Shown here: positions 26,353-34,444 of the stretch, in pieces | How the letters are laid out: each line of letters begins with the position of its first letter | Numbering within the stretch: the stretch's first letter is position 1 | Made by a program: the position numbers and the translations under genes | The notes under the pieces: model-generated | Seen by the model: the letters and a program-made list of their open reading frames with translations, nothing else | Database searches by the model: none | Told to the model about the DNA's origin: nothing | Origin: a virus | Strand: one strand, 5' to 3' | Virus record (IMG/VR): IMGVR_UViG_3300027287_000002 | Location: 82,709-146,708 of that record | DNA length: 64,000 nucleotides

Positions 26353-28833
26353 TTATCCTCCAAAGATAGCAGAGAAAAGATCAATAACAATTTGTGGTGG
26401 ACCGGGGATGACAACACATTGACCAATACCTAAAGAAGGAGCATTAGGTTTTTTAGTAGCAGATAAGAAATCAGCAAGTAAACCATCTGTACCTTGTGAA
26501 ACAACAAAAAGCATACCGACAGTTGCACCTAGATCTAAAGCGAAATTTAAGATAGCATCTATAAATGCTTTTAGTTTAGCAATGATTCTTTGAATTTCTT
26601 GTATTCTCTTTTGCAAGACTTCAATAAAATCTTTAATCGCTTTAATAAGACCTTCTAAACCTAAAGTTAAGGTTTCTACAAAAGCAATAATTTCATTTAA
26701 ATAAGCTGTGAAATCAGGAAAGCCATCAATAAAGAATTTCACATTAAACCAAGCACCTGTTTCATTTAATACCTTCTGTGGTAAAGAAGTAAGCATCCGT
26801 CTAGCATTATCTACAATATCTTGATCTACCAAATCATACATAAGAGAAAGTTTAGCAGTAGTCTTTACTTGTTCTTTTTCTGAAACACCTAATTTCTTTT
26901 CTGTGTATGCAGTAGGAAACAAAGGTTCGATTCTTCTTTCAAGACCTGTAGTTAAGTAGATGATGTTATTAAATGCAGATCCTTCAACACGAGGTTTATT
27001 TGCCTTTAGAACTTCATCAAAAGAAGTATCGCCAAAGCTACCATAATTATTAGCATTCCCATGCACACCATACATATTATCTTCTATTAAGAAATCATAA
27101 AAACTTTTCTTTTGAATTTGATCGCCTACTTTAACATCTATTCTTTTTTCAGAAAGAAATTCAATTGGCTCTTGCAATGCTATCAGTTGTGCTTCTGTTG
27201 GAAAAGGTAATTTATTTACTATGTTCTGAATGACAGCTAAAACATCTGATCTAAAGCTATTCGCATCTTGATCAAATTTCACAAAGCTGGTGGCATTTGC
27301 CTGTCTATTGGCATATGCCATAAGATTGAATTTCACTTGTGATGGCAAATTGAAAAAATGAAACTTACTTGTACCATATAAATATGATTTGGCAAACTCA
27401 GCACTTTTTACACCAGCCTCTTGACCATTCAAATAATTCTTTTCATTTAAATAATCACCTAAAATGAAAATAGCTAATGCCTCTCTTAAAGCATTGATAT
27501 AATCTACACGATCATATTTAGGTAGCTTGGTTGAGATAGCATTAGAATTAGTAGAAACCAAACCTGTAACAATCCCATTAGAAACAATAGAGTTCCATAA
27601 GTATAAAGGAAGATTTTCTACAAGATCACTATCACTAAAACCTAAATCTGAACTTAAAGATAAAACTTCTACATATAAATCTTCTGCTTCACTTTCAGTT
27701 TGTTTATCAATAACAGTGATGCCATTTGTTGTATTGCCATCTACTTCATATGGTTTACTTGAATATGTGATTTTTTTAGGCAAATCTTTATATGGTATGG
27801 TTAAGCTATATGAATTACCTGTTAAGAAAGCACCTACTGCGAAAGGATTGTAGTAAAAAGATTTATTTGTCTTTTCTACCAAGTCTTGTGGCAGGATCAC
27901 TTTATCATTAAAAAAATACTGATAACTAAAGGGATAACCTTTTTTAATAATGTCATCAATAAAGTTTTCAAAATAAGGTATTACACGACTATCTTGAATG
28001 AGTGTTGGACTACTTAATAATGTAAATGACTTTCCATTTACAGTAACAGGCTTATATAAACTTGCACCTATTTCTTGTGCAAGTTCAATATTAGTAGTTG
28101 TCTGTGCAGATTTAGTTCTTCTTAATAAACCTACTTTCACAGGCATAGTACTTATATTTACTAAGAAAGCATCAGGTGGTACTACAAAAGATGGAAAAAA
28201 ACTGTCTTGACTATTAGAAGGTGGTGTTAATTCCCAAGAGATTTTTAAACCTTCAGGTGTTTTAAGTTTTGAATTAGAGAAAGGAACTCCGAACTTTGAA
28301 ACAAGTGTTGCTTTAACATTGGATGCGACTGGCAAACCACTATCTTCTAAAATTCCTGTAAATAGCTTTTTCAAATCATTAAATATTTTGATGAGTCTTA
28401 AAATCCCTTCTATATTAGAACCTGCGAATTGAAAAATACCAAGCACAACACTATCTTTACTGATAACAGGTCTTGTTGTATCAGCTGGATTAGTAAACTT
28501 GTTTACCATCCTTTGCTCAAATGCTTGATATCCACCAGCATACACTTTATAGCCTTCATCAAAAACTCTTGGCAACATATCCAAATCGGTAGTTAAATAA
28601 AGACCTAAGTTTTGAAGATCTGAAATGATATTTTTAATAAGTGCAATAAGCTCTTTCAAAAGCAATAACAAAGGATTACTGAAATCTATTAGAAAGGCTT
28701 TCACAAATTCTAACACATTATTAAGAAAGGTAAGAAAGATATTAAGAGTAGCAAAGATGTTATCTACAATTGGTCTAACTTCTTTAAAGATGTCAGGTAT
28801 TTTAGGTGTTTTAATAATTGACCATTCTGCCAT
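26353..28833 (-). CDS. Large virion structural protein with amphipathic ends
   Basis: This 826-residue protein has hydrophobic, amphipathic helices at both ends. Residues 20-75 include IFLTFLNNVLEFVKAFLID and LLLLLKELIALIKNIIS; residues 715-790 include TAYLNEIIAFVETLTLGLEG and LIKAIKDFIEVLQKRIQEIQ. The middle is mixed alpha/beta with several TxxxEVDGNTTNG-like loops. The ends could insert in membrane or pack as coiled coils along a tail or inside a head. It starts immediately after the stop codon of the small coiled-coil gene. Large proteins of this type occur near tail genes in other big myoviruses, but I cannot name a function. Confidence 0.66.
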   Translation of the reverse strand: MAEWSIIKTPKIPDIFKEVRPIVDNIFATLNIFLTFLNNVLEFVKAFLIDFSNPLLLLLKELIALIKNIISDLQNLGLYLTTDLDMLPRVFDEGYKVYAGGYQAFEQRMVNKFTNPADTTRPVISKDSVVLGIFQFAGSNIEGILRLIKIFNDLKKLFTGILEDSGLPVASNVKATLVSKFGVPFSNSKLKTPEGLKISWELTPPSNSQDSFFPSFVVPPDAFLVNISTMPVKVGLLRRTKSAQTTTNIELAQEIGASLYKPVTVNGKSFTLLSSPTLIQDSRVIPYFENFIDDIIKKGYPFSYQYFFNDKVILPQDLVEKTNKSFYYNPFAVGAFLTGNSYSLTIPYKDLPKKITYSSKPYEVDGNTTNGITVIDKQTESEAEDLYVEVLSLSSDLGFSDSDLVENLPLYLWNSIVSNGIVTGLVSTNSNAISTKLPKYDRVDYINALREALAIFILGDYLNEKNYLNGQEAGVKSAEFAKSYLYGTSKFHFFNLPSQVKFNLMAYANRQANATSFVKFDQDANSFRSDVLAVIQNIVNKLPFPTEAQLIALQEPIEFLSEKRIDVKVGDQIQKKSFYDFLIEDNMYGVHGNANNYGSFGDTSFDEVLKANKPRVEGSAFNNIIYLTTGLERRIEPLFPTAYTEKKLGVSEKEQVKTTAKLSLMYDLVDQDIVDNARRMLTSLPQKVLNETGAWFNVKFFIDGFPDFTAYLNEIIAFVETLTLGLEGLIKAIKDFIEVLQKRIQEIQRIIAKLKAFIDAILNFALDLGATVGMLFVVSQGTDGLLADFLSATKKPNAPSLGIGQCVVIPGPPQIVIDLFSAIFGG

Positions 28834-29019
28834 TTATTTTTTCTCTCTTTGATTTCTTTTTTGTGCTTCTAATCTTTCTAATTCCATTTGTGCTTTACTT
28901 AATTCCATTAAGTCTTTATCCAGCATAGATTGAAACATCTGCTTTAAACTTTCTAACTGATCTGTAAAGGATTTAACTTTTTCTTGATCTGGATTGATCT
29001 TGCTTTTCCATTCTGTCAT
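28834..29019 (-). CDS. Small coiled-coil protein
   Basis: This 61-residue, highly charged protein is helical throughout: from residue 15 it shows a heptad-like pattern (VKSFTDQLESLKQMFQSML) and ends in a Lys/Arg/Glu-rich tail. The frame is also open from a GTG at 29031, but AAGGTGAG lies 7 bases before the ATG at 29019, so I chose the ATG. Its stop codon abuts the ATG of the 826-residue protein. It may be a scaffold or binding partner for that protein. Function is inference. Confidence 0.75.
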   Translation of the reverse strand: MTEWKSKINPDQEKVKSFTDQLESLKQMFQSMLDKDLMELSKAQMELERLEAQKRNQREKK

Positions 29020-29043
29020 TTTTAATCTCACCTTTTTTCACAT

Positions 29044-29058
29044 AAAGAACATTTAATA
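29044..29058 (-). promoter_or_regulatory. Candidate late promoter motif
   Basis: On the minus strand this reads TATTAAATGTTCTTT and ends 24 bases before the ATG at 29019. The 12-mer TAAATGTTCTTT is identical to that before the baseplate cassette (3107-3118). Confidence 0.45.
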
Positions 29059-29108
29059 AAACAAATATAGTATAAGATACATATCTCTTTTAAATAAAGG
29101 AAAAGAAA

Positions 29109-29471
29109 ATGGCTTTAAAAACTCGTAAAGCAATACAAGTTCAAAATGCAATCCTACAAGACCTGCATCAAATCTTCTTAGAACTCGAAGAACCTGTAAG
29201 ACCTTTCGTTTCTAATAATGAAACAAAAGAAGATCGTGATGGACAAACTTATATTGTAGTGAAAAAAGACGACTTTGAAGATTACTTGGTGCTATGGATT
29301 AAAGAATATCAACATGACATTATTAATGTTAAGCATCCTATTGTGTCTGTTGGTTTTCCACTTGAAAACTTTGAAGTGAATGAAATTTCTCATATTCATA
29401 ATGCAGATGACTATTACTTTTGGAAACAGGATGTCTTAAGAGAAAGGATTAAAAAAATTTTAGAAATTTAA
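29109..29471 (+). CDS. Unknown 120-residue acidic protein
   Basis: The ATG has AAAGGAAAA in front of it. The protein is soluble and acidic, with a helical N-terminus (QVQNAILQDLHQIFLELEEP), a middle with VKKDDFEDYLVLWIKEYQHD and a helical end (VLRERIKKILEI). No motif is recognised. It opens a plus-strand run of small genes. A TATAGTATAAGATAC stretch at 29067-29081 could serve as a promoter core, but I have no comparison for it. Function unknown. Confidence 0.75.
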   Translation: MALKTRKAIQVQNAILQDLHQIFLELEEPVRPFVSNNETKEDRDGQTYIVVKKDDFEDYLVLWIKEYQHDIINVKHPIVSVGFPLENFEVNEISHIHNADDYYFWKQDVLRERIKKILEI

Positions 29472-29473
29472 AT

Positions 29474-29506
29474 GAACTTGCAATAATATCTTATGCAAAG
29501 TGTTAT
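29474..29506 (+). promoter_or_regulatory. Conserved TTGCAA-17-TGTTAT promoter-like element (copy 5)
   Basis: GAACTTGCAATAA (TTGCAA at 29478-29483), a 17-base spacer ending GCAAAG, then TGTTAT (29501-29506) and ATAAGTAC. It is the only plus-strand copy and lies 32 bases before the ATG at 29539. Confidence 0.68.
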
Positions 29507-29538
29507 ATAAGTACAAACCTAAACAAAAAGGAGTTCTT

Positions 29539-29808
29539 ATGAACACTATCTTAAATCAAATCAAATCTGTTGATCTAATCTCTTCTATTGATGTACTTGA
29601 CTGTTCCGATACTGAACTAGAAAGTCTTCTTTACTGTGATAAAGGTAGTTTTTACCTTTACAGTTATATATCTGATAATAACAAAATCGAAATCTCTTTA
29701 GATGTAGATGACAGTGAAAATGATGATATGTATCAAGTGTATCATAAGTCTTATGATACATCTGATGATATTGCACAAGACCTTAAAACTTTTTTCTCTA
29801 ACCTATAA
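29539..29808 (+). CDS. Unknown 89-residue acidic protein
   Basis: AAAGGAG lies 5 bases before the ATG at 29539; an upstream in-frame GTG at 29500 falls inside the promoter and is not used. The protein is very acidic (LDVDDSENDDM) with strands around SFYLYSYISDNN and a helical end. Small acidic proteins of this kind can mimic DNA or bind basic host proteins, but nothing specific supports that here. It is first after the conserved promoter element and probably early. Function unknown. Confidence 0.75.
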   Translation: MNTILNQIKSVDLISSIDVLDCSDTELESLLYCDKGSFYLYSYISDNNKIEISLDVDDSENDDMYQVYHKSYDTSDDIAQDLKTFFSNL

Positions 29809-29819
29809 GGACAAAAAAA

Positions 29820-30365
29820 ATGATCAAGTCAATCGATATTCTCTTTACTCTCTTATCTATGTTAAACACCGAAACACCTGTCTTAGATACAGATGAAATC
29901 TGTAAACTAAACCAACTCTCAAATGTTATCTATTCCTATAGTGTAGAGAACACATACTTTACTCAAGAGCAATCTGTGCAACATTTAATTGCACTTGCAT
30001 GGAATGAAACTAGATTTTCTTTTGATACAGATCATATCACACCAAACTACTATGGTGAGGCTTGTGGTGTGTTTCAACAGACAGATAAATTAAGCATGAA
30101 TAAATTTGATTGTGTTGATCTTTTACATCCTACTAGAGCAACCAAAGAGGCATTAGATCAATTGAAATACATAAAAGAAAGATGGGATGGCAAACTAGAT
30201 AAAACCATCTGTCATTACTTTAGTGGCAATAGATGTGATGATAAAGCATCTGAAACCTATGCAAGTAATCATAAAAATGCAAGACTTAAAGCAGTAGAGT
30301 TTTTAAAGAAATCTAAAAATATTGATCATTCTGAAATTAAGAAAGTAATAGAAACCTGTCTTTAA
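29820..30365 (+). CDS. Lysozyme/lytic transglycosylase-like protein (candidate endolysin)
   Basis: This 181-residue protein has a single SLT/lysozyme-like domain. Residues 56-65 (LIALAWNETR) match the helix that carries the catalytic glutamate of lytic transglycosylases, making Glu63 the candidate. CGVFQQTDK at 82-90 matches the G-x-[FM]-Q-x strand, and an ICHYFSGNRC segment (130-139) replaces the usual AxxxYNxG. No signal peptide or transmembrane start is clear; the N-terminal IDILFTLLSML stretch is mildly hydrophobic. It would cleave the glycan strands of peptidoglycan. The gene sits among small early-looking genes, away from the tail cassette, which fits a free endolysin better than a virion part. 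No holin is recognised next to it. Confidence 0.72.
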   Translation: MIKSIDILFTLLSMLNTETPVLDTDEICKLNQLSNVIYSYSVENTYFTQEQSVQHLIALAWNETRFSFDTDHITPNYYGEACGVFQQTDKLSMNKFDCVDLLHPTRATKEALDQLKYIKERWDGKLDKTICHYFSGNRCDDKASETYASNHKNARLKAVEFLKKSKNIDHSEIKKVIETCL

Positions 30366-30403
30366 TATAATGAATTTGAATTTTTATAAAGGAGTACTTA
30401 AAA

Positions 30404-30571
30404 ATGAATTGCACGATCTGTGGCAAAAAATACCACGACCTGCCTAATGCTATCAAATGGACTGAAAGAGATGGTGGTGCTTGTGAACCTTGTGTACATA
30501 GACTTAGAAAAACCTTTGGCAAATACCATGAACATTTCATTACACATGAAAATAAGAAAGCTAAAAAATGA
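30404..30571 (+). CDS. Small 55-residue zinc-ribbon-like protein
   Basis: A short frame begins at the ATG at 30404, after AAAGGAG. The product starts MNCTICGKKYHDL and has CxxC at residues 3-6 and a second CxxC (CEPC) at residues 27-30, followed by a basic helix (HRLRKTFGKYHEH) and a Lys-rich end. This is a typical mini zinc ribbon, possibly nucleic-acid binding. Its TGA overlaps the ATG of the primase gene (ATGA), so the two are translationally coupled and may work together. Confidence 0.78.
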   Translation: MNCTICGKKYHDLPNAIKWTERDGGACEPCVHRLRKTFGKYHEHFITHENKKAKK

Positions 30572-31245
30572 ATTGGCTAGATGATTTTATCTCAATCCTG
30601 CCTTTAAGCACAGAGCATCAAAACTACTTAAATAAAAGAGGTGTGGATCAAAACACTAATGTTAATTTTAAAACCTTTGATATGGTAAACTTTAACATTC
30701 CGTGTGATCGATTTAAAGCAACCTTTGGCAAAGCAGGTGAAAAATTAAAAGACTGTTTAATCATCCCTGCTACCTGTCCAAAAGGTGAAACCTATGGATT
30801 TGAAGCAAGGTCTTGGGATGCAAATGGTAATAAAAAAGTTTTTAAATATATGCTAGATCGCAGTCAATGGATACCTTCTTTACTTAATGGACATGAAGTA
30901 GCTGAATCATTATGGTCTAATGGTGATGTTTATTTTGTTGAAGGTGTCTTTGATATGGTTGCTCTTAAAAAGGTTATCTCATATCCCAATGCAGTAGGCT
31001 GTACTATGAGAGCAGGTGTAGATGAATTAACAATCTCTTTAATCCAAAGGTTTGCTAATAAGATCAGTACTATTTATATGGCATACGATAATGACAACAC
31101 AGGTAGATTGAAATCTAGTGATGCTATTTATAAATTCAAAAAGTTAGGTATTCGTGCTGTGGAATGTAAATATCGTGGCAAAGATCCAAATGAATTATGG
31201 ACGATACAAGGAGATGCAGGTCTAAAAAGATACTTCCTATTTTAA
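30568..31245 (+). CDS. TOPRIM primase domain protein (split DnaG-type primase)
   Basis: This 225-residue protein matches the catalytic half of DnaG-type primases. Residues 64-80 (LIIPATCPKGETYGFEA) resemble the RNA-polymerase subdomain strand with its G-F-x-x-R. VEGVFD at 124-129 supplies the TOPRIM glutamate (Glu125), AYDNDNTGR at 172-180 supplies Asp174 and Asp176, and KDPNELW at 205-211 matches the family's DPDE-type end. The N-terminal zinc domain of DnaG is missing; a separate CHC2 zinc protein is encoded at 43214-43738. Together they would make one primase that synthesises primers for replication. The gene overlaps the zinc-ribbon gene by 4 bases. Confidence 0.88.
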   Translation: MNWLDDFISILPLSTEHQNYLNKRGVDQNTNVNFKTFDMVNFNIPCDRFKATFGKAGEKLKDCLIIPATCPKGETYGFEARSWDANGNKKVFKYMLDRSQWIPSLLNGHEVAESLWSNGDVYFVEGVFDMVALKKVISYPNAVGCTMRAGVDELTISLIQRFANKISTIYMAYDNDNTGRLKSSDAIYKFKKLGIRAVECKYRGKDPNELWTIQGDAGLKRYFLF

Positions 31246-31300
31246 TAATTCTTTTATCTTATTATATTTAGATATGAACACAATATGAAAGGTAATCAAA

Positions 31301-31699
31301 ATGAAGTATCTTATTTCATCTTTAAAGAATCGTTTAAATAAAATAGCAGGTGTTGAAAAGATTGCAGGTGGTCTTTTTAGTGAGATTTTTTTTAAGACTG
31401 TAGAAAAGCAATTGAAGTCTAATCCTGTGATTAAAAAATCAGAATATAAAGTAGCTGTGGATGATGATGCAGAAAGTATTGTTATTTATAAAGATGATCA
31501 AGAACTTGCATTAGTTTTTAGATTGATGTTAGAAAGTCCTAAAATTAATGGTTATGCCATCTCTTGGGAAATCGCAGGATTTTCAAAGGTTTGGGATGGT
31601 AAAGAAAGCAATCTTACATCTGATGAAATTGAACAAGAACTCGTAGGTTATATTGTAAAGATGTTTAAACTCTCTTGGCAAAAAGGCTACCTTCAATAA
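31301..31699 (+). CDS. Unknown 132-residue protein
   Basis: AAAGG precedes the ATG. The protein has a basic, helical N-terminus (MKYLISSLKNRLNKIAG), two short strands with IVIYKDDQELALVF, and a helical C-terminus. It has no cysteine or known motif. It ends six bases before the perfect hairpin at 31705-31743 and precedes the three tandem paralogues, with which it may share a transcript. Function unknown. Confidence 0.75.
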   Translation: MKYLISSLKNRLNKIAGVEKIAGGLFSEIFFKTVEKQLKSNPVIKKSEYKVAVDDDAESIVIYKDDQELALVFRLMLESPKINGYAISWEIAGFSKVWDGKESNLTSDEIEQELVGYIVKMFKLSWQKGYLQ

Positions 31700-31704
31700 A
31701 ATTT

Positions 31705-31743
31705 TGATATTCCCTTCTATTATAAAATAAAAAGGGAATATCA
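31705..31743 (+). promoter_or_regulatory. Perfect 12-bp hairpin covering a ribosome binding site
   Basis: TGATATTCCCTT (31705-31716) and AAGGGAATATCA (31732-31743) are perfect inverted repeats with a 15-base AT-rich loop. The right arm contains AAGGGA, the only ribosome binding site for the ATG at 31745, 7 bases away. No T-run follows, so it is not a standard terminator. It could hold translation off in long transcripts, be an RNase III site, or bind a protein as DNA. Confidence 0.75.
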
Positions 31744-31744
31744 G

Positions 31745-32617
31745 ATGAGTAGACAAGTTTTAATAAATAATGTAGTCAAAAGACATATCATTCGTTTAGC
31801 ATCTATTGATGCTATTCGTGAAAGTAAAAAATATAAAACAGCTAGTGCTGGATATGTTCGTTCTGAAATCACACCTGAAGTTTTAGAAGTTTTAGGCAAT
31901 CATCTTTTCTATAAGACTGCTTTTATTAAAGACATTACTTCTTTATATGAAAACACTAAAAATTCTTTAATCCATATCTATGAAGAAATACAAAAGAAAC
32001 CAAACAAATGGGAAGAAATTAAAAAAACCTTAAATCTCGATCCTAAAAATATTGGTTCTATGCTAATGGACTTGCCTAATTTTAAATCCAATTTTGGCAA
32101 GTGGTTAGAAAGTGTTATTAAAGATATACCTTTCTTAAACATCATGTATAAAGTGTCTAAATTAGAATATACACAAGCGAAACAATGGTTAGAGAACTTA
32201 TATGCTAAACTACCTGCTAAAATCCAACAAGGTATAGATAAACTTAAAAATATGGCTACATCTGTTAAGGATTGGTTAGGAAAGATTTGGGATTTATTAA
32301 AAGAAAAAATTAAAAAGACAGATAACAAAGCAGTAAACATAGCTGTGTTTTTAGTCTATTTAGGTATTTCAAGAAAAATAGATGATGATACCTTTGCAAA
32401 GAAAAATCTAGTATCAGGACTAACAGGCAAATTAGATAGTGATCAGATACTAGATGATTTACCTATGGATAAGTTAAGTGATTTCATATCTGCTCTTTTA
32501 GAGGATTTCATAGATATTGAAGATATTGTGAAATATAAGACTTTACCTTTTCAGATTTATTTCCTTTATCAAGAAGGATATTTAGATGAAGAACTAAGAA
32601 TATTGAAAGGACATTAG
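31745..32617 (+). CDS. Tandem paralogue 1 of 3 (unknown family, possibly virion-associated)
   Basis: This 290-residue protein shares an N-terminal plan with the next two: IRLASIDAIRESKKYKTAS, then a short Val/Arg segment (VRSEITPEVLEVLGN), a helix with LYENTKNSLIHIYEE, and a P-x-x-W-x-x-x-K motif near residue 90 (KKPNKWEEIKKTL). A middle stretch has amphipathic helices. It is the most diverged of the three. Similar short 'TAS' N-termini occur in many large-phage proteins thought to be packaged in the virion, but this is a recollection, not proof. It is the first gene after the hairpin that masks its ribosome binding site. Confidence 0.72.
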   Translation: MSRQVLINNVVKRHIIRLASIDAIRESKKYKTASAGYVRSEITPEVLEVLGNHLFYKTAFIKDITSLYENTKNSLIHIYEEIQKKPNKWEEIKKTLNLDPKNIGSMLMDLPNFKSNFGKWLESVIKDIPFLNIMYKVSKLEYTQAKQWLENLYAKLPAKIQQGIDKLKNMATSVKDWLGKIWDLLKEKIKKTDNKAVNIAVFLVYLGISRKIDDDTFAKKNLVSGLTGKLDSDQILDDLPMDKLSDFISALLEDFIDIEDIVKYKTLPFQIYFLYQEGYLDEELRILKGH

Positions 32618-32619
32618 GA

Positions 32620-33495
32620 ATGAAAAGAGAAATTTTAATAAAACTTGCCTGTCAAATAGCAGTACATAAAAGCATTAAATATAAAACTGCATCACATTTA
32701 AGACAAGAACTTAATGCGACTACTTTAATACCTTTTGGCAATCAAATTGTTAAGTATGGTTCTATTAAAGGTCTTGTTGGTAAAATTAAACAAATCTATG
32801 AAGGTTTTCAAAAGATGCCAAACCTTTGGGAAAAGTTTAAAGAAAAATTAGGTATCACTGCGACTAATGTTGTTTCTCTATATAAGCAACTTAATGAAAA
32901 GTTATCTGAATATCTTGAAGAAGGTAAAAAATGGATTGATGGACATAAACAGAAACTAGCAAAAGAAAACAAGCTAATTTATTTTATGTTCTTATATGCA
33001 GAGAATGCACCTACAATAACAGGTTCTATAAAAACACTACTTGAAAAGATCAATCCTGATAATTCATCTAAGCTGTCTAAAAAACTTAAACAATTATCAG
33101 ATGGATTTGGAAACCTAAAAGACACAATAGATGAGTTCTTTAAAAAACATCCTGTTCTACATACAATCAGTATTCCTGCTAAAGCATATTTATTTTGGAT
33201 CATTTGGGTCAATGTAGCTGAAGTCAGTTGGAAAATCACAGATATTATTAAAGGTTTTCTAGGTCAAATCTCATGGGGTGATCTTTTAGAATCACTACCT
33301 GAAAGTGGTTTAGGTTTTCTTATCCAAATCTTTATGCCTTTCATCCCAAGTGGCATGGTTGCATCTTCTTTAAAGATAGGTTGGAATGCACTGATCATCC
33401 CTGCTATGGGTATACAATTTTATTATCTGTATCAACAACACTTAATAGATGAACATGGTAAACTGATTGAAAGTGAAGTAGAGAAACTAACATGA
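32620..33495 (+). CDS. Tandem paralogue 2 of 3
   Basis: This 291-residue protein is closely related to the next gene along its whole length: KYKTASHLRQELNATTLIPF, P-x-x-W-x-x-F-K near residue 70, GHKQKLAKEN, IPAKAYLFWIIWVNVAEVSW, SWGDLLESLPESGLGFLIQ and IPSGMVASSLKIGWNAL. The last 110 residues hold several hydrophobic, amphipathic segments that could associate with membrane or pack in a helical bundle. Two bases separate it from paralogue 1, so the three form one operon. No enzymatic motif is visible. Function unknown. Confidence 0.75.
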   Translation: MKREILIKLACQIAVHKSIKYKTASHLRQELNATTLIPFGNQIVKYGSIKGLVGKIKQIYEGFQKMPNLWEKFKEKLGITATNVVSLYKQLNEKLSEYLEEGKKWIDGHKQKLAKENKLIYFMFLYAENAPTITGSIKTLLEKINPDNSSKLSKKLKQLSDGFGNLKDTIDEFFKKHPVLHTISIPAKAYLFWIIWVNVAEVSWKITDIIKGFLGQISWGDLLESLPESGLGFLIQIFMPFIPSGMVASSLKIGWNALIIPAMGIQFYYLYQQHLIDEHGKLIESEVEKLT

Positions 33496-34364
33496 AATAT
33501 ATAAAACTTGCCTGCATACAAGCAATAAAAGAAAGTAAAAAGATAAGGACAGCTAGTGCATATCAAGTTAGAAAAGAACTTAATGCGACTACCTTAATAC
33601 CTTTTGCTAACCAAATTGTTAAACATGGTTCTCTTTTTGGACTAACAAGTAAACTCAAAGATATTTATGAAAAGTACCAAGAGCAACCACAGATGTGGAA
33701 TCTTTTTAAAAAGACTTTAGGTATTAATGCTATAGATAATGTTTCTCTATATCACCAGCTTAATGATAAATTAGCAGGATATCTTGAACAAGGTAAAGAA
33801 TGGGTCAATAAGCATAAACAACAGCTATCGGAAAAAAATAAGTATTTGTACTTTATGTTCTTATATGCAGATAAAGCACCAACAGTAACAAGTTCAATAA
33901 ACTATTTACTTGAAAGAGTAGATAGTGAAGAAAAGCAAATTATCATGCAGGCATTTAAAAAATACAATGGTGGTTTTAATACCTTTGCAGAAATTATTGA
34001 AGATTTTTTTGATCATCATCCTGTTTTTGATGTCATGTCTATGCCTGCTAAAGCATATGTATTTTGGTTAGTTTGGACAAATGTAACAGAAATAAGTTGG
34101 AAGGTTACAGATATCACTAAAGGATTTTTAGGTTTAATGTCATGGGGTGATCTTATTCGTACTTTACCTGAAACAGGTTTAGGTTTACTTATTCAAGTAT
34201 TTTGTCCTTTTATCCCAAGTGGAATGATTGCATCCTCTTTGAAGATAGGATGGAATGCTTTAATAATACCTGCTATGGGTGCTCAATTTTATTATCTGTA
34301 TCGCAGGCATTTAATAGATGAAAAAGGTAATCTAATTGAAAGTGAAGTTTTAAAATTAGAATAG
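33492..34364 (+). CDS. Tandem paralogue 3 of 3
   Basis: This 290-residue protein overlaps the end of paralogue 2 by 4 bases (ATGA). It repeats the same elements: KIRTASAYQVRKELNATTLI, EQPQMWNLFKKTLGI, MPAKAYVFWLVWTNVTEISW, SWGDLIRTLPETGLGLLIQ, IPSGMIASSLKIGWNALI. The near-identical hydrophobic end is the best-conserved part, so it is probably the functional core. Paralogues 2 and 3 clearly arose by a later duplication than the split from paralogue 1. Function unknown. Confidence 0.75.
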   Translation: MKYIKLACIQAIKESKKIRTASAYQVRKELNATTLIPFANQIVKHGSLFGLTSKLKDIYEKYQEQPQMWNLFKKTLGINAIDNVSLYHQLNDKLAGYLEQGKEWVNKHKQQLSEKNKYLYFMFLYADKAPTVTSSINYLLERVDSEEKQIIMQAFKKYNGGFNTFAEIIEDFFDHHPVFDVMSMPAKAYVFWLVWTNVTEISWKVTDITKGFLGLMSWGDLIRTLPETGLGLLIQVFCPFIPSGMIASSLKIGWNALIIPAMGAQFYYLYRRHLIDEKGNLIESEVLKLE

Positions 34365-34444
34365 CATTTTTTAAGTAAATCAAATCCTTAATAATATAAG
34401 TAAATGGACAACAAAACTCTTCTTTTGTCAAAAGGAAAAAACAA

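Noticed and set aside
29500-29538. GTG start for the small acidic protein
   Set aside because: The GTG lies in the conserved promoter element; AAAGGAG fits the ATG at 29539.
34408-34432. GACAA(C)AAA...TTTTGTC stem before the clamp gene
   Set aside because: Needs a bulge and is AT-rich; not strong enough to call.
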